Part shown: positions 1-7,169 of the stretch, in pieces | Position numbering within the stretch: position 1 is the first letter of the stretch | How the letters are laid out: each line of letters starts with the position of its first letter | Assembly (NCBI GenBank): GCA_030019105.1 | Contig: JASEGY010000151.1 | Location: 1-7,835, forward strand | Origin: a bacterium | Lineage (GTDB): Bacteria > UBA9089 > JASEGY01 | Reading direction: 5' to 3' | Length of the DNA: 7,835 nucleotides | Notes under the pieces: generated by a model | Databases searched by the model: none | What the model saw: only the letters and a program-made list of their open reading frames with translations | What the model was told of the DNA's origin: nothing | Program-made: the position numbers and the translations under genes

Positions 1-53
1 CAACTTACAACTTACAACTTACAACAGATACCCATTAAATTTGAAGAGGATAC
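1..53. repeat. Left arm of window-flanking inverted repeat with heptamer array
   Basis: Positions 1-25 are three perfect copies of the heptamer CAACTTA plus CAAC. A non-repetitive 28-bp segment follows (26-53). Read in reverse complement, the whole arm matches 7781-7833, base p pairing with base 7834-p. Positions 13-53 (41 bp) match perfectly, and the only mismatches are at 1, 5 and 12. Homology stops abruptly after position 53, about 16 bp before the start codon of the first gene. The arm may continue left of the window. I read it as a dispersed genomic repeat. Whether the two arms form the ends of a mobile or invertible unit cannot be decided here. Confidence 0.9.
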
Positions 54-69
54 GAGGAGATGGTTATTT

Positions 70-1449
70 ATGCCTAATCCAAAGATACTTCTCATAGACG
101 ATGATCCCAATACCGTTGCCGCCATCCATATGGGTTTACAGTCCAGAGGATATGAGGTAATCGATGCCTTGAATGGGCAAGAAGGCCTGGTAAAGTGCGA
201 AGCATGGAATCCGGATCTGGTTTTGTTGGATCTTAAGATGCCGGAAATAGACGGGATAGAGGTCTTAAAGAGGTTAAAACAATCCCAACCGGAGATCCCG
301 GTGGTGATACTTACCGGCTACGGCACGGTCAAAACGGCCGTAAGGTCTATGAAAGAGGGGGCCTATGATTATCTGTGCAAACCTTCTTCGCCTGATGAAA
401 TAGATCTGATGATAAAGAGGGTGATGGAGTATAATAGGTTGGTCCGGGAAAATAAGAACTTAAGACAGCAGCTTCGGACAAAATACACCTTTAAAAACAT
501 GGTAGGAAATAGCGCCGGAATCCAGGAAGTCTACCAGATTATGGAAAGGGTGCTTAATATTGATTCCACTATTCTGATCACGGGTGAGACCGGCACCGGC
601 AAGGAAATGGTGGCTAAGGCCATCCATTATAGCGGGAACAGGGCGGAACAGCCTTTTTATGCCCTTAACTGCGCCGGTATGCAGGAACAATTGTTAGAGA
701 ATGAACTCTTCGGTCACGAAAAAGGCGCCTTTACCGGAGCGGACAGGAAGAAAACAGGCCTTTTTGAGGCCGCGGACAGAGGGTCTTTATTTTTGGATGA
801 AATCTCGGAAGCCAGTTACAGCATTCAAGCCAAGCTCCTGAGGGTCCTGCAAGGCAAAGAGTTCATTCGCTTAGGAGGGCTGAAACCAATCAAGGTGGAT
901 GTTCGCCTGATGGCAGCCACAAATATAGATCTGGAAAAAGCAGTTGCAGAAGGGAGATTTAGAGAAGACCTCTTTTATAGATTAAATGTCGTGCCTATTC
1001 CCTTGCCTCCCCTTAGAGAACGAAAGGACGATATCCCTCTTTTAGCCGACTATTTCTTAGAGAGGTATAATGAGAAATTGAACAGGGAGATAAGCTCATT
1101 TTCAGAGGAGGCTATGGATCTTTTAATGAGCCATTTCTGGCCGGGAAATGTGAGAGAATTAGAAAACGCGGTTGAGCGGGCGGTTGTTTTAACGCAAAAG
1201 GATATTATTCTGCCTGAAGACCTGCCTCTTAAGGTAAGAGGTGAACCTATTTCTAAAACCAGCAGGCCTTCAACATATAAAGAGGCTAAAGAGGAGATGC
1301 TGGGATCCTTTGATAAAAACTTCGTAATTCAAGCTCTGAAAGAGACGAAGGGCAATGTCACCCAGGCCGCCAGGAGGGTCAATTTACCGAGGGGAAGCCT
1401 GCAGAGGATAATGAAGAATTACGGAATAGAATCAAAGGACTACAGATAA
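70..1449 (+). CDS. NtrC-family sigma-54-dependent response regulator
   Basis: This is a cytoplasmic transcription activator that, when phosphorylated, remodels sigma-54 RNA polymerase. Residues 1-120 form a receiver domain with acidic pocket D10-D12, phosphoacceptor D54, T82 and K104. Residues 143-375 form the AAA+ domain: Walker A GETGTGKE (172-179), the sigma-54-contacting loop GAFTGA (219-224), Walker B LFLDE (240-244), arginine-finger region RFREDLFYRL (296-305) and sensor II WPGNVREL (357-364). Residues 425-452 are a Fis-type helix-turn-helix (NVTQAARR...). All catalytic motifs are intact and the 459-aa length is normal for the family. The start at 70 is supported by AGGAGA at 55-60, nine bases upstream. 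The next gene begins 6 bp after its stop, so it heads an apparent operon with the envelope protein and CHASE2 kinase, its likely cognate kinase. A sigma-54 promoter at 7170-7186 is a candidate target. The family is certain; the specific regulon is not, so I give no gene name. Confidence 0.96.
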   Translation: MPNPKILLIDDDPNTVAAIHMGLQSRGYEVIDALNGQEGLVKCEAWNPDLVLLDLKMPEIDGIEVLKRLKQSQPEIPVVILTGYGTVKTAVRSMKEGAYDYLCKPSSPDEIDLMIKRVMEYNRLVRENKNLRQQLRTKYTFKNMVGNSAGIQEVYQIMERVLNIDSTILITGETGTGKEMVAKAIHYSGNRAEQPFYALNCAGMQEQLLENELFGHEKGAFTGADRKKTGLFEAADRGSLFLDEISEASYSIQAKLLRVLQGKEFIRLGGLKPIKVDVRLMAATNIDLEKAVAEGRFREDLFYRLNVVPIPLPPLRERKDDIPLLADYFLERYNEKLNREISSFSEEAMDLLMSHFWPGNVRELENAVERAVVLTQKDIILPEDLPLKVRGEPISKTSRPSTYKEAKEEMLGSFDKNFVIQALKETKGNVTQAARRVNLPRGSLQRIMKNYGIESKDYR

Positions 1450-1455
1450 TGAATT

Positions 1456-3891
1456 ATGAAAAGAATGATCGGAATAGTCTTAGCCGTCATCATTGGTTAT
1501 AGTTCATTGGCCATGGCTCAAGAGATAGAGGTGAAAAAGGGGGATTCCCTCTGGAAGATTGTGGAGCAATACCTGGGAGATGTGAGGTTGTGGGAAGAGA
1601 TAGCAGAATATAACCGGTTGAAGAATCCCTCTTTAATCCATCCAGGAGATATAATCAGGATTCCATATTATATCTCAAAGATGAGATTAACCTCTATCTT
1701 TGGCGATGTTAAGATTAAGAAGGAAGCGGTGGAAGACTTTGTTAAAGTTGAAGAAGAGACTTCCTTAAGTGTTTTCGACAAGATAGAAACATCTTCAGAA
1801 TCAAGGGCGGTTTTAGAATTTGAAGATGGGAGTGTGGTCAGGCTAAAACCGGAGACACGGCTCCAAATCGAGAAGGCCCTGATAAACAGGGAGAAGAAAA
1901 GCATTATATCTAAATTAAGGATGAGCCTGGGTAAAATATTCCTTGAGCTTAAGCCGGTAGAAGAGAAAAGCAGATTTGAAGTTGAAACCCCGGCTTCTAT
2001 TTGTGGGGCCAGAGGGACTGAGTTTCGAACTTCACATACCAGGGAAGGCATCTCTCGGGTGGAGGTGTTTGAGGGAAGTATTAAGGCTGAGGCTGGGGGG
2101 GAAAGTCTTGAGGTCCCTTCAGGCTATGGAAGCAGTATTGCGGCCGACCAGCCGCCATCAGCCCCCAGGCTGCTTCCCAGGCCGCCTGAATTGATCTCTC
2201 CCGGGGATAATATTACCACCCCTAATCAGCGTCCAAAGCTTGAATGGGCTGAGGCGCCTGGAGCTAAAAGTTACCATGTGGAATTAGCCAGAGATAGTGA
2301 TTTTAACGAGGTGGTTCAGGAGGTAGAATTAGCGGAGACAAATCTAACTACCGTTGGATTGCCTGAAGGTCGATATTATTGGCATGTCTCCTCCATCGAT
2401 GAAACAAAGCTGGAGGGGGCCTTCAGCCAGGCCAGGTCGATGAATATTATTAATGAGATGGGGGTATCATTCCAGCCTAATCGACCGCCACAGGAAATAG
2501 GAGGGAAAAGTTTTGTCTCGGAATCGTGGGGCTTTACCGTAGGTTTGCCCGAAGAAACCAGTGCAGCCGGGATCGAAGTTAACGTTGATGGAACAGGATT
2601 TAAAAAGTATGAACTGCCGTACTCCTTTAAAAAGGAAGGGGCGCATCAGATTGAATATCGAGCCGTAGATGTCTTCGGCCGGCCGGGGCCGGTCCAGAAA
2701 ATTGAGGTATTTCTTGATGCTGCTCCCCCGGAGATGGATATCATCTGTGACAGGCTGATAGAGATTGAGTCTGCATATCTTGCCCCTCTCGAAGCTGTGT
2801 TTAGCCTCTCGGCCGAAGATAGGCTCACCGGCGTGAATAAGATCCTGGTCAAGGTCGATCAAGGGGATTTCAGGGAATATCAATGGCCGTTTTTAATGGA
2901 GGCCCCGGGTTTGCATACCATCAGTTACAAGGCGATAGACGGGGCAGGGAATTGGTCGGATGAAGAGGAGTTTCAGGTAATTACTGACGCTGCTCCTCCG
3001 GAGATGGGGATCCACTGCGAGAGGATGATAGAGCACGAATCTAAATACGTTGCCCCTCTGGAGGCTATGTTTAGTCTCTCGGCCAAAGATAAGCTCACCG
3101 GCGTGAATAAGATCCTGGTCAAGGTCGATCAAGGTAATTTCAGGGAATATCAAGGGCCGTTTTTAATGGATGCCCCCGGTTTGCACACCATTAGTTACAA
3201 GGCGATAGACGGGGTAGGGAATTGCTCCGAAGAAGAGGGATTTCAGGTAATAATTGATGCTGTTCCTCCGGAAACAGAGATCAACTGCGAGAGGATGATA
3301 GCGCATGAGTCTAAATATTTTGCCCCTCTGGAGGCTGTGTTTAGTCTCTCAGCCGGCGATAAGCTCACCGGCGTGAATAAGATCCTGGTCAAGGTCGATC
3401 AAGGTGATTTCAGGGAATATCAAGGGCCGTTTTTAATGAATGCTCCAGGTTTACACACTATTAGTTATAAAGCAGTAGATGAATTAGGGAATTGCTCCGA
3501 TGAAGGAGAGCTTCAGGTAATTACCGATATTACTCCGCCGGAGATTGAGATCAACTGTGATAACAGAATGATACGATATAATGAATCCGCCTGGTTTGTT
3601 CCACTTAGATCAGAGGTCTGCAGATTCAGGATAACGGCCTTAGATAAGGAGAGCGGGGGGGGTAAGATTCTGGTTAAGGTTGATGATGACAGGGAATTTA
3701 AAGAATATAAAGAATCAGTGGTGATTACTGAAGGAGGAGGCCATATTATTAGGTGCAAGGCCTCGGATAGAGCGGGAAATTGGACTTCGGAAAAAGGGTT
3801 TAAGATTATGATGGGGTTAACTCGCTCTGAGTATTCTACAGTTGGGCTTTTCTTGTTGTATATGGGAGTTATCATCAATTCAGCTAAGTAA
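1456..3891 (+). CDS. Exported LysM-FecR protein with Fn3-like and Ig-like/OmpL47-type repeats
   Basis: This is a probable periplasmic or surface-exposed envelope protein. Residues 1-21 form a signal peptide with a likely cleavage after AMA. Residues 24-71 are a LysM domain (VKKGDSLWKI ... HPGDIIRIP) expected to bind peptidoglycan. Residues about 95-228 are a FecR-type domain, with motifs VLEFEDGSVVRL and TPASICGARGTEF. Residues about 240-330 resemble a fibronectin III-like fold (SYHVELARDSDF ... GRYYWHV). From about 350 to 785 there are five beta-rich repeats ending in the pattern GxHxIxYxAxDxxGN. Three of them (421-510, 511-600, 601-690) are nearly identical 90-residue units. The last residues (795-807) are hydrophobic and could be a short C-terminal anchor. 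No TonB-type or anti-sigma segment is visible, so classical iron-citrate FecR signalling is unlikely. The ribosome-binding site is weak, so translation may be coupled to the upstream regulator, 6 bp away. Its place between regulator and kinase suggests it presents or tunes the signal (inference). Confidence 0.9.
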   Translation: MKRMIGIVLAVIIGYSSLAMAQEIEVKKGDSLWKIVEQYLGDVRLWEEIAEYNRLKNPSLIHPGDIIRIPYYISKMRLTSIFGDVKIKKEAVEDFVKVEEETSLSVFDKIETSSESRAVLEFEDGSVVRLKPETRLQIEKALINREKKSIISKLRMSLGKIFLELKPVEEKSRFEVETPASICGARGTEFRTSHTREGISRVEVFEGSIKAEAGGESLEVPSGYGSSIAADQPPSAPRLLPRPPELISPGDNITTPNQRPKLEWAEAPGAKSYHVELARDSDFNEVVQEVELAETNLTTVGLPEGRYYWHVSSIDETKLEGAFSQARSMNIINEMGVSFQPNRPPQEIGGKSFVSESWGFTVGLPEETSAAGIEVNVDGTGFKKYELPYSFKKEGAHQIEYRAVDVFGRPGPVQKIEVFLDAAPPEMDIICDRLIEIESAYLAPLEAVFSLSAEDRLTGVNKILVKVDQGDFREYQWPFLMEAPGLHTISYKAIDGAGNWSDEEEFQVITDAAPPEMGIHCERMIEHESKYVAPLEAMFSLSAKDKLTGVNKILVKVDQGNFREYQGPFLMDAPGLHTISYKAIDGVGNCSEEEGFQVIIDAVPPETEINCERMIAHESKYFAPLEAVFSLSAGDKLTGVNKILVKVDQGDFREYQGPFLMNAPGLHTISYKAVDELGNCSDEGELQVITDITPPEIEINCDNRMIRYNESAWFVPLRSEVCRFRITALDKESGGGKILVKVDDDREFKEYKESVVITEGGGHIIRCKASDRAGNWTSEKGFKIMMGLTRSEYSTVGLFLLYMGVIINSAK
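2716..3525 (+). repeat. Three in-frame tandem 270-bp repeats inside the envelope protein gene
   Basis: The units are 2716-2985, 2986-3255 and 3256-3525, each exactly 90 codons. A 42-bp core is identical in all three (2823-2864, 3093-3134, 3363-3404) and is followed by another long, nearly identical stretch coding for FREYQxPFLM. A fourth, diverged unit follows (3526 to about 3812) and an even more diverged one precedes (about 2505-2715). Conservation at the DNA level, including silent positions, implies recent duplication or gene conversion. Unit number could therefore vary between strains, and short-read assembly may have collapsed or expanded the array. Confidence 0.93.
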
Positions 3892-3911
3892 AAAGGTGTG
3901 CGACTAATCTC

Positions 3912-6227
3912 ATGGCTAAAGAAACAAATAGATTTTGGGGAATAAAGGTTTGCCTCGCGCCGGGCCTGATAGTCATCCTCTTATTCCTTTTAGGGGTATT
4001 CGATCATTTAGAGGATATGACCCTTGACCTGCGCTTTCGTTTAAGGGGGAAGACAGACCCTGGTAAAGATATAATTATTGTGGGCATTGATGAAAACAGC
4101 CTGCAAAGGCTTGGAAGGTGGCCATGGCCAAGATCATACCATAGTAAGCTGATAGATTATTTAGCTGAAAGCAAGGCAAAGGTGATTGGAATGGACCTCT
4201 GTTTTGCAGAGCCTTCCCTCCAGGACAAGATGTTGATTGATTCCGCCTCCAGGGCGGGTAATATTATCCACCCTGTTTTTTTTGCCTTCAAGGGGGATGG
4301 AGAGGAAATAATGGTCGTAAGGCCCTTCGAGCAATTATCCAAGAGCGCCCTTTCTTTAGGGCATATCCAGGGTGAACCGGAAGTGGACGGCATCTTAAGA
4401 AGATTAAGCCTGGCAAGGTCCTGTCAGGATGAAACCTATTTGTCCTTCAGTTTAGAGGTGGCCAGGAATTTTCTGGGGATAGACCTGACTGAATTGGAAC
4501 CCCTACAAGAAAAAACCTTCTTGCTTGGGCCATTGAAGATCCCTGTAGATAGAAAGGCAAATATGGTGATTAACTATGCCGGCAAGTCAGGCACATTTAA
4601 GACCTTCTCTTATGCGGATGTCCTGGAGGAGAAGATTCCCGGATCAGAATTTAAAGATAAAATAGTTTTGATTGGGATTACCTCAAAGGGGATTTCAGAT
4701 GAAGTGATGACTCCCTTTTCTACCAAAGGTAATCCTATGTCCGGCGTAGAGGTTCAGGCCAATGCCGTTCGCACCATCCTCAATCAAGACTATATTCATC
4801 GACCAAACAGATGGGTAAATATATTCCTTATGTTGTTCCTTTCGATCATTGTGGGCTATAGTTTACAAAGGCTAAGCAACAAACAGGGCATTATCTTTAC
4901 CCTTTGTCTCCTATTATCTTTAATCCTGGGCTCCTTTATTTTGTTTAAATTCAATGGAATTTGGCTGGATATTATAGCCCCTCCCACTATTTTAGTCTCC
5001 TCATTTGTCTTTCTAAACCTATTTGAAGTAAATAGCGCCAATAAGTCATTAGATAATGAAATCCGAAGGCTGTCCAATTTAACTGCTGATTCTGAAGCTA
5101 AGGTTTTAGGCCAAAGCCCCCTGAACATTCTGTCCAGTGAAACCATAAGGCAAAAGGTTCAAACCCTTTCTTCCATCCACCACTCAATCGTTGAAGATAA
5201 GACCAGGACGGATAATATCTTGTCGAGTATAGCCGACGGGATACTGGTCACTGATTGCCGGGGGATTATTATCTATCATAATTCTAAGTTTAATCAAATG
5301 TTGGACATAAAAGAGGAGATAATTAATACCAGTGTCATCGGCCTTATCCGGAGATTTTATGACTTAGCTGAACAGGAGCTTGAGAAGATTATAAATGAGA
5401 GCCGCACCCTCTCTTTTGATTTCCACTTGCCTTCACCATTTCCAAAGGCATATAATTTCACCCTTGTCTCGCTAAAAGACAAACAGGAAGAAGTGATCGG
5501 AACTGTAGGGATTCTGCATGATGTGACTTATCTGAGAGAAATTGATCGAACCAAATCCGAGTTTGTGTCTAATGTGTCTCATGAATTACGCACGCCATTA
5601 ACTACTATTAAAGGCTCAGTTGAATTACTCCTGGGCGGGGCGGCAGGCGAGCTGAATGAAAAGCAAAGGAAGTTATTGACCATTAATGCTAACGATACCG
5701 AGAGATTAATTCGGTTGATTAATGACCTCTTAGATGTATCTAAGATCGAATCAGGAAAGATAGAATTAGATATAAGACCGATAAATATATTAGACGTAAT
5801 AAGGGATTCTGTGGACAGATTAAAAACTCAAAGTGCAGCGAAAGATATTAGTTTGGCCATCTCCACCCCGCCTCAATTGCCCTTAATCTATGCTGATTTT
5901 GATAAGATAGGACAGGTCTTTACTAATTTAATAGATAACGCCGTCAAGTTCACCCCCCCCACCGGTTCTGTGACTATTCAAGTAGAGGATATGGAAAATG
6001 AATTGTTATGCAAGGTCATTGATACTGGAGCCGGCATCCCCGAATCAGACTTTGGGAAAATCTTCGATAAGTTTCAACAACTGAAAGCGGTCACAACCAG
6101 GAGAAAGAAGGGAACCGGCTTAGGATTATCTATATGTAAAGGTATTGTAGAGGAACATCATGGAAAGATTTGGGTAGAGTCAGAAGTTGAGAAAGGAAGT
6201 GAATTTGTCTTTACCCTGCCTAAGTAA
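3912..6227 (+). CDS. CHASE2-PAS sensor histidine kinase
   Basis: This is an inner-membrane sensor kinase that autophosphorylates on histidine and passes phosphate to response regulators. Residues 15-30 are the first transmembrane helix. Residues 31-297 form a periplasmic CHASE2 domain, with typical LDLRFRLRG, GIDENSL and DKIVLIGITSKG segments. Three more helices follow at about 301-317, 325-344 and 352-371, the standard CHASE2 topology. A helical linker precedes a PAS domain (about 430-540, SSIADGILVTD). The kinase core is complete: H-box SHELRTP with H557, N-box N672/N676, G1 DTGAGIP (704-710), F-box FDKF (718-721) and G2 GTGLGLS (734-740). The start at 3912 lies 20 bp after the envelope gene stop, with a weak AAAAGGTG upstream. 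Operon position makes the NtrC-type regulator its likely partner. It is the only gene in the window with an ATP-binding kinase domain. The C8 run at 5953-5960 sits in the codons just after the N-box. Confidence 0.95.
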   Translation: MAKETNRFWGIKVCLAPGLIVILLFLLGVFDHLEDMTLDLRFRLRGKTDPGKDIIIVGIDENSLQRLGRWPWPRSYHSKLIDYLAESKAKVIGMDLCFAEPSLQDKMLIDSASRAGNIIHPVFFAFKGDGEEIMVVRPFEQLSKSALSLGHIQGEPEVDGILRRLSLARSCQDETYLSFSLEVARNFLGIDLTELEPLQEKTFLLGPLKIPVDRKANMVINYAGKSGTFKTFSYADVLEEKIPGSEFKDKIVLIGITSKGISDEVMTPFSTKGNPMSGVEVQANAVRTILNQDYIHRPNRWVNIFLMLFLSIIVGYSLQRLSNKQGIIFTLCLLLSLILGSFILFKFNGIWLDIIAPPTILVSSFVFLNLFEVNSANKSLDNEIRRLSNLTADSEAKVLGQSPLNILSSETIRQKVQTLSSIHHSIVEDKTRTDNILSSIADGILVTDCRGIIIYHNSKFNQMLDIKEEIINTSVIGLIRRFYDLAEQELEKIINESRTLSFDFHLPSPFPKAYNFTLVSLKDKQEEVIGTVGILHDVTYLREIDRTKSEFVSNVSHELRTPLTTIKGSVELLLGGAAGELNEKQRKLLTINANDTERLIRLINDLLDVSKIESGKIELDIRPINILDVIRDSVDRLKTQSAAKDISLAISTPPQLPLIYADFDKIGQVFTNLIDNAVKFTPPTGSVTIQVEDMENELLCKVIDTGAGIPESDFGKIFDKFQQLKAVTTRRKKGTGLGLSICKGIVEEHHGKIWVESEVEKGSEFVFTLPK

Positions 6228-6268
6228 GTTTCGGGTTTCGAGTTCCTCCCAACTCGAAACCCGAAACT
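6227..6268. repeat. Perfect 18-bp hairpin built from GTT heptamers
   Basis: Arms 6227-6244 and 6251-6268 are exactly complementary around a 6-base loop (CCTCCC). The left arm reads GTTTCGG-GTTTCGA-GTT, the same 7-bp GTT-N4 periodicity seen at the window ends and at 7218-7343. The first base of the stem is the last base of the kinase stop codon. No T-run follows the stem, so it is not a canonical intrinsic terminator. It could protect the 3' end of the upstream mRNA, or it may simply be a member of the repeat family. Confidence 0.9.
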
Positions 6269-6279
6269 AAAATAGTAGT

Positions 6280-6380
6280 ACTGCTCGGCGGAAGTTCCCC
6301 GCCGGTTTCAGAAACCAGGTTTTTTGAAAAAACCTGGTTTCTCAGGCTCCGCAAACCGACGGGAAACTTCTGCCGACGTG
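6280..6380. mobile_element. Nested palindromic MITE-like element flanked by TAGTAGT direct repeats
   Basis: The outer arms 6285-6308 and 6353-6376 match in inverted orientation at 21 of 24 positions. Inside them a second, perfect hairpin has 16-bp arms at 6310-6325 and 6327-6342 around a single base. The heptanucleotide TAGTAGT occurs just outside both ends (6273-6279 and 6381-6387), as expected for a target duplication. There is no coding capacity. Known MITEs and REP/BIME-type elements look like this, but I do not recognise the family. It lies in the gap between the kinase gene and the small receiver gene, so it may also affect transcript folding there. Confidence 0.65.
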
Positions 6381-6395
6381 TAGTAGTTGGAGCAG

Positions 6396-6403
6396 AGGGG
6401 AAG
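6396..6403 (+). promoter_or_regulatory. Ribosome-binding site that sets the start of the receiver at 6408
   Basis: AGGGGAAG lies four bases before ATG 6408, with its AGGGG core seven bases away. This favours 6408 over the in-frame TTG at 6387, which would add seven non-conserved residues and overlap the TAGTAGT repeat. Confidence 0.8.
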
Positions 6404-6407
6404 TAAT

Positions 6408-6788
6408 ATGCCTAAGAAAAAGATCTTATTAGTAGAGGATGAGGCGAATATTGTTGCCCTGGTAGAGATGGGTCTGGAATCATACGACTATGAGCTGCTG
6501 GTAGTTGAAGATGGAGAAACAGCCCTGGAAAAGGTTCACACTGACAGGCCGGATTTAATCTTATTAGATGTAATGCTGCCCGGTCAACTAAACGGCTATG
6601 AGGTATGCAGGCGACTGAAAGATAATTCCAAGTTTAAGGATATCCCGGTAGTTATCCTATCCGCCAGAGGACAGCAGGCCGAGATAGAGAAAGGATACGA
6701 AGTAAAGGCGGATGATTATATTGTTAAGCCCTTTAGTTTTTATGGATTGATAGAGAAAATCAGGGAGATGCTGGAAGACAATGGATAA
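6408..6788 (+). CDS. Stand-alone CheY-like response regulator receiver
   Basis: This is a 126-residue single-domain receiver that accepts phosphate from a histidine kinase or phosphotransfer protein. It begins MPKKKILLVEDE. Visible active-site residues are E10/D11, phosphoacceptor D54 in LILLDVMLPG, S85 and K107 in IVKPFS. No output domain follows, so it probably acts through protein contacts or phosphate transfer. The segment LPGQLNGYEVCRRLK is typical of receivers paired with hybrid or orphan kinases. The 3' end overlaps the next gene by 8 bp (6781-6788), so the two are probably translationally coupled and may work together. No recognisable promoter is visible in the preceding repeat-rich gap. 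It may be expressed by readthrough from the kinase or from a promoter I cannot see. Confidence 0.94.
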   Translation: MPKKKILLVEDEANIVALVEMGLESYDYELLVVEDGETALEKVHTDRPDLILLDVMLPGQLNGYEVCRRLKDNSKFKDIPVVILSARGQQAEIEKGYEVKADDYIVKPFSFYGLIEKIREMLEDNG

Positions 6789-6984
6789 ACAAAGATCTGA
6801 GCTTATCGGCCACCTCTCTCATGAGGCTCGAACTTCCCTGACCTCAATCAAATGGGCAGCTATTCTCCTGCCGGAAAAAATAAAAGAGAACGCCGAGAAA
6901 GACGTTCAAAAACTTATAGACATAATCATCGAAGAAAATGAACGGTTGATCCGATTGCTGGATAATTTAGAAGACAGCGCTTAG
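6781..6984 (+). CDS. DHp-only (HisKA) histidine-kinase-like small protein, no ATPase domain
   Basis: This 67-residue protein matches just the dimerisation/histidine-phosphotransfer domain of a sensor kinase. Helix 1 carries the H-box LSHEARTSLTSIKW with phosphoacceptor H14 (normally SHELRTPL; here the proline is serine). Helix 2 is VQKLIDIIIEENERLIRLLDNL. It stops at the end of helix 2, where a kinase would continue into HATPase_c. It begins inside the stop region of the receiver gene (ATGGATAA overlap), with GGAAG a few bases upstream. I see no N, G1 or G2 box remnants in the next few hundred bases in any forward frame. It may be a genuine stand-alone phosphotransfer or dimerisation protein for the overlapping receiver, or a kinase gene truncated by rearrangement. 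The intact reading frame and histidine slightly favour function, but both remain open. Confidence 0.75.
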   Translation: MDKQRSELIGHLSHEARTSLTSIKWAAILLPEKIKENAEKDVQKLIDIIIEENERLIRLLDNLEDSA

Positions 6985-6990
6985 CGCAAG

Positions 6991-7023
6991 GTGCCGCAAA
7001 AATCATGCACAAGTGCCGCAAAA
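6991..7023 (+). promoter_or_regulatory. Two direct GTGCCGCAAAA motifs, candidate activator-binding sites
   Basis: GTGCCGCAAAA occurs at 6991-7001 and 7013-7023, start to start 22 bp, about two helical turns. Between them lies the short dyad GCAC-AA-GTGC (7007-7016). They sit roughly 175-205 bp upstream of the predicted sigma-54 start site, a usual distance for enhancer sites of NtrC-type proteins. The sequence does not match the classical NtrC site well, so activator binding is only inferred. Confidence 0.35.
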
Positions 7024-7169
7024 GGTAATCAAATTTAAATAATCCCCTTCTTTTTCCCCTCGCCTGGAAATATCCTCAAAAAAATTTCTTGCCTGATTAG
7101 TCTCTATAAGCATTCGACTTAGCTACTTTAGCGTTCTGCCTTGCTCGTTATTTTCAGCCAGGCGGGAAA

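Noticed and set aside
460..690. Reverse-strand open frames inside the large genes (for example 460-690, 1668-2051, 2467-2883, 2893-3153, 3513-3878, 4157-4393, 4856-5146)
   Set aside because: They lie opposite strongly conserved coding sequence, show no recognisable domain and have no convincing ribosome-binding site.
1976..2194. Forward 72-codon frame overlapping the FecR region
   Set aside because: It is in another frame over the clear FecR-domain coding sequence and has no family resemblance.
1456..3891. Classical FecR iron-citrate sigma regulator
   Set aside because: The FecR-type domain sits in an exported LysM protein, with no ECF sigma factor or TonB receptor nearby.
6227..6342. Rho-independent terminator after the kinase gene
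   Set aside because: The hairpins are strong, but neither is followed by a T-run on the + strand. I treat them as repeats, while allowing that they may affect the transcript.
6387..6407. Upstream TTG start for the 6408 receiver
   Set aside because: The extension overlaps the flanking TAGTAGT repeat and the ribosome-binding site, and receiver homology starts at MPKKKILLVEDE.
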